Positions 61,152 to 64,000 of a stretch of DNA of 64,000 bases are shown in pieces; position 1 is the stretch's first letter, and each line of letters begins with the position of its first letter. The notes under the pieces were generated by a model, which had not been told where the DNA came from, searched no databases, and saw nothing but the letters and a program-made list of their open reading frames with translations. Origin of the DNA: Bradyrhizobium sp. (GTDB lineage: Bacteria > Pseudomonadota > Alphaproteobacteria > Rhizobiales > Xanthobacteraceae); NCBI RefSeq assembly GCF_030646015.1, contig NZ_JAUSLT010000164.1, positions 32,017 to 96,016 on the forward strand, in the 5' to 3' direction. The position numbers were made by a program, and so were the translations under genes.

Positions 61152-61892
61152 GTGGCGCTGAACCAACCCCGGCAACAAGGCGAACCGCGTCGCGTGGTGT
61201 TTCAGGCGCGCGATCTGTCCAAGACCTACAGGATGGGCGAAGTCGAGGTCCACGCGCTCCGGGACGTCAATCTCGACATCTACGAGGGCGAATTCGTCGT
61301 GCTGCTCGGCCCCTCCGGTTCGGGCAAGTCGACGCTGCTCAACATCCTCGGCGGGCTCGATGCGCCGACCGGCGGCCAGGCGCGCTGGCGCGACCACGAC
61401 CTCGTCGGCGCCGACGACGCCGAACTGACGCGCTACCGCCGCGAGCATGTCGGTTTCGTGTTTCAATTCTACAATCTGATTCCGAGCCTGACCGTGCTCG
61501 AAAACGTGGCGCTGGTGAACGAGATCGCCGACAAGCCGCTCGATCCCCGGGAGGCGCTGGCGCTGGTCGGGCTCGAAAAAAGGCTCGACCATTTTCCCTC
61601 GCAGCTTTCCGGCGGCGAGCAGCAACGCGTCGCGGTCGCGCGCGCCATCGTCAAGTCGCCCGACGTGCTGTTGTGCGACGAGCCGACCGGCGCGCTCGAT
61701 TACGAGACCGGCAAGGTCGTGCTGGCCGCCATCGCGCGGGCCAACCAGCAGCTCGGCACCACCACCATCATCATCACCCACAACGCGGCGATCGCGGGCA
61801 TGGCGGATCGAGTCCTCAGCCTCGGCGGCGGCCGCATCGTCGGTGAGGTGCGCAATCCGCGCCGCCTGACGCCCGAGGAGGTGCGCTGGTGA
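61152..61892 (+). CDS. ABC transporter ATP-binding protein (LolD/MacB-like)
   Basis: 246 residues from a GTG start. Walker A GPSGSGKSTLLNILGGLD near residue 55, Q-loop FVFQFYNLIPSLTVLENVAL, signature LSGGEQQRVAVARAIVKSPD, Walker B VLLCDEPTGALDYETG and the H-loop ITHNAAIA. The type is that of MacB/LolD ATPases, which drive FtsX-like permeases. Its stop overlaps the permease start by 4 bp (GTGA). Confidence 0.93.
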   Translation: MALNQPRQQGEPRRVVFQARDLSKTYRMGEVEVHALRDVNLDIYEGEFVVLLGPSGSGKSTLLNILGGLDAPTGGQARWRDHDLVGADDAELTRYRREHVGFVFQFYNLIPSLTVLENVALVNEIADKPLDPREALALVGLEKRLDHFPSQLSGGEQQRVAVARAIVKSPDVLLCDEPTGALDYETGKVVLAAIARANQQLGTTTIIITHNAAIAGMADRVLSLGGGRIVGEVRNPRRLTPEEVRW

Positions 61893-64000
61893 CCCTGCTC
61901 GATCGCAAGCTGCTGCGGGATATCCTTGCCATGCGCGGGCAGGTGTTGACGATCGCCCTGGTGGTCGCCGCCGGCATGGCCGTGTTCATCGCTTCGATCT
62001 CGACCTACGATTCGCTGCGCGCCGGACGCGATCGCTTCTACGCAAGTGCGCGCTTTCCGCAGGTGTTCGTGACGCTCAAGCGCGCGCCACTCTCGGTGGT
62101 GGCGCAGCTCAATGAAATTCCGGGCGTCGCCGCGGTCGAGCCGCGCATCGTGCGCGACGTCATTATGGACTGGCCCTCCGCCCTGTTGCCGGTCTCCGCG
62201 CGGATGGTCTCGCTCACGCATGCCGGCGACGAGCCGCTGGCGCGGCTGCACGTTCGCCGCGGCACGCCGCCGGAACCGGGCGACACCCGGACCGCCGCGA
62301 TCAACGAGGCCTTTGCCGAGGCGAATTCCGTTCAACTTGGGACCGACGTGCCGGTCGTGCTGAACGGCCGCATCCAGAACTTTCGCGTCGCCGCCGTCGC
62401 GCTGTCGCCCGAATATGTCTACGCGGTGAAGCCGGGGGTGCCGATCCCCGACGACCGCTTCTACGCCGTGCTCTGGATCGACCGCAGCGCAGCGGAGGCC
62501 GCCTTCGACATGAACGGCGCGTTCAACGACGCCATCGTGTCGCTCACCCCGGGCACCGACCCCAGGCAGGTGATCGACGAACTCGACCGCCTGCTCGAGC
62601 CCTATGGTTCGGTCGGGGCCATCGGCCGGCGGGACCAACCCTCGAACCGTTTCCTCGAGGACGAACTCAACCAGCAAAAGGTGATGTCGATCACCATTCC
62701 CTTCATCTTCTTCGGGGTCGCGGCGTTCCTGCTCAACGTCGTGCTCAGCAGGCTGGTGACCGCGCAGCGCGAGCAGATCGCCGCCTTGAAGGCGCTCGGC
62801 TTTCCGACAACTCCGCTGGTGCTGCACTATCTCAAGCTGGTCGCGGTCGTCGTCCTGTTCGGATCGGCGCTTGGCCTGGCCGGCGGCCTGGTCTTTGGTG
62901 AGGCGATGGTTGCAAGCTATCACGGCTTCTTTCGCCTCCCGGCGCTGGTTTTCGAATTCACGCCATGGTCCGCGGTCGTCGGCTTCCTGATCAGCTTTGC
63001 GGCGGCATCGCTCGGCGTCGTGACGGCGCTGCGAAACGTCGTCGCGCTGGCTCCGGCGGTGGCGATGCGGCCGGCCGCGCCGCGGCGTTTTCACCGTTCG
63101 TGGATCGAGGGGCTGCTGTCCGCGAAGACGCTGACGCCACGGCGTGTGCTGGCGATCCGAAATTTTGCCGGCCGCCCGCTGCGCAGCGCTTTTACCATCG
63201 TCGGCATCGCGCTGGCGGTGCCGATGGTCGTGCTCGGGCTGTTCTGGCGGGATGCGATTGACCAGATGATCGAAGTCCAGTTCAACCTGGTCGAACGCGG
63301 CAACGCCATGGTTACCTTCCCCCATCCGCTCAGTCGCACCATCATCGGCGATCTCGCGCGCGAGCCCGGCGTGCTCGTCGCGGAAGGCCTTCGCATCGTG
63401 CCGGTCCGCCTGCGCGCCGGGCATCGCAGCTATTTGACGTCGGTGATCGGCCTGCCGTTCGACGGCGGACTGCGGCGTCCGCATGATGCCGCGCTGCGGC
63501 CGATCGACGTGCCGCCGGATGGCATCACCCTCACCCGCCGGCTGGCCGAGCGGATCCAGGTCACCCCCGGCGAGACCGTGACGATCGAGGTGATGGAGGG
63601 CCGGCGTCGCAAGATCGAACTGCCGGTCAGCGCCATCGTCGACGAGACGATCGGGATGTCGTCCTACATGGAGATCGATACCCTCAACCGCCTGACCGGC
63701 GAGGGCGCGGTGGTTTCGGCCGCATCGCTGTTCGTGGAGCCGACGGCGCTTCCGGCGCTGTCGCGGCGCTTCAAGCAGCTTCCCGTCATCGAGTCGGTAG
63801 CGATCAAAACCTACACGCTGAGCTCGTTCCTGGACAAGATCGCGGGCATCGTTCTGGTCAGCGCCGGTATCCTCACGGCCTTTGCCGTGATCGTCGCGGT
63901 CGGCGTGGTCTACAACAGCGCCCGGATCGCCTTGCAGGAGCGCGCCTGGGAGCTCGCCAGCCTGCGGGTGCTCGGCTTTACCCGGGCCGAGGTGGCGCGG
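61889..64000 (+). CDS. FtsX-like ABC permease (partial, C-terminus off the right edge)
   Basis: 704 codons visible from the GTG at 61889 and still open at base 64000. It shows two FtsX-type halves: an N-terminal helix, a MacB_PCD-like periplasmic domain, and three-helix FtsX domains near residues 265-400 (SITIPFIFFGVAAFLLNVVL; then EQIAALKALGFPTTPLV). A second set begins around residue 425 (RRVLAIRNFAGRPLRSAFTI), with FtsX helices again at the end (LQERAWELASLRVLGFTRAE). It works with the overlapping ATPase to move lipids, lipoproteins or peptides at the inner membrane; the substrate is unknown. Confidence 0.92.
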   Translation, partial: MTLLDRKLLRDILAMRGQVLTIALVVAAGMAVFIASISTYDSLRAGRDRFYASARFPQVFVTLKRAPLSVVAQLNEIPGVAAVEPRIVRDVIMDWPSALLPVSARMVSLTHAGDEPLARLHVRRGTPPEPGDTRTAAINEAFAEANSVQLGTDVPVVLNGRIQNFRVAAVALSPEYVYAVKPGVPIPDDRFYAVLWIDRSAAEAAFDMNGAFNDAIVSLTPGTDPRQVIDELDRLLEPYGSVGAIGRRDQPSNRFLEDELNQQKVMSITIPFIFFGVAAFLLNVVLSRLVTAQREQIAALKALGFPTTPLVLHYLKLVAVVVLFGSALGLAGGLVFGEAMVASYHGFFRLPALVFEFTPWSAVVGFLISFAAASLGVVTALRNVVALAPAVAMRPAAPRRFHRSWIEGLLSAKTLTPRRVLAIRNFAGRPLRSAFTIVGIALAVPMVVLGLFWRDAIDQMIEVQFNLVERGNAMVTFPHPLSRTIIGDLAREPGVLVAEGLRIVPVRLRAGHRSYLTSVIGLPFDGGLRRPHDAALRPIDVPPDGITLTRRLAERIQVTPGETVTIEVMEGRRRKIELPVSAIVDETIGMSSYMEIDTLNRLTGEGAVVSAASLFVEPTALPALSRRFKQLPVIESVAIKTYTLSSFLDKIAGIVLVSAGILTAFAVIVAVGVVYNSARIALQERAWELASLRVLGFTRAEVAR

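Noticed and set aside
1..64000. CRISPR arrays, tRNA genes, insertion sequences and prophage genes
   Set aside because: None seen: no regularly spaced direct repeats with unique spacers, no tRNA-like cloverleaf or T-arm signature noticed, and no transposase or integrase sequence.

Overview
The window looks like a chromosomal segment of a Bradyrhizobium/Rhodopseudomonas-type alphaproteobacterium (Nitrobacteraceae). The basis is uniformly high GC, a dcw cluster without mraZ upstream of rsmH, several REP-like palindrome families of the kind common in that family, and a PmtA of the type described there. This placement is inference from recognised families, not from a search.

Layout. (a) 1-13402, all minus: a peptidoglycan/division (dcw) cluster read rsmH-ftsL-ftsI-murE-murF-mraY-murD-ftsW-murG-murC (murC runs off the left edge). 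It is interrupted by three palindromic repeats and by an opposite-strand DUF4238 gene between murD and ftsW. (b) 14.0-20.8 kb: an amidase, a P1B-5-type metal ATPase with a C-terminal hemerythrin-like domain, rnpB (RNase P RNA), an MBL-fold hydrolase/alpha-beta hydrolase pair and a TauE/SafE permease. (c) 20.8-29.5 kb: an O-antigen-ligase-like protein and three exporters (ABC, MATE, EmrAB). EmrAB has a divergent TetR gene with a perfect 25-bp palindromic operator. The MATE gene has its own sigma70-like promoter and a 23-codon leader ORF ending in a hairpin. (d) 29.5-35.3 kb: an orphan HigA with only the tail of a HigB, two small secreted proteins, a methyltransferase and a PAS-PAS-GAF-GGDEF-EAL protein. 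(e) 35.5-39.4 kb, minus: a small Cys-containing protein, an L,D-transpeptidase lipoprotein, a ScsB/DsbD-like reductase and a DsbA-like protein, the last three with 4-bp overlaps. (f) 39.6-46.5 kb: TetR plus a two-gene xanthine-dehydrogenase-family oxidoreductase, an HD-GYP protein and an extensin-like lipoprotein.

(g) 46.6-51.4 kb is an envelope-type accessory region. It holds a 31-codon membrane microprotein with its own promoter-like sequence and terminator, two divergent DUF2147 paralogues separated by two CRP/FNR-type palindromes, a cysteine-rich-repeat protein, a FecR-domain protein and a Nudix hydrolase. (h) 51.5-56.7 kb groups lipid-type genes: a phosphatidylserine-decarboxylase-family protein divergent from a class III aminotransferase, then an Mpo1-like membrane protein, PmtA and a GT4 glycosyltransferase. 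(i) 56.8-64 kb: a membrane-anchored TAXI protein, a second L,D-transpeptidase, a DUF4403 protein and an ABC ATPase/FtsX-like permease pair that runs off the right edge.

Most of the window concerns the cell envelope: wall synthesis, wall cross-linking, lipids and efflux. The most promising undescribed signals are the MATE leader, the 31-aa microprotein unit, a TGAAAC-containing upstream element shared by two unlinked envelope genes, and the lipid gene neighbourhood.
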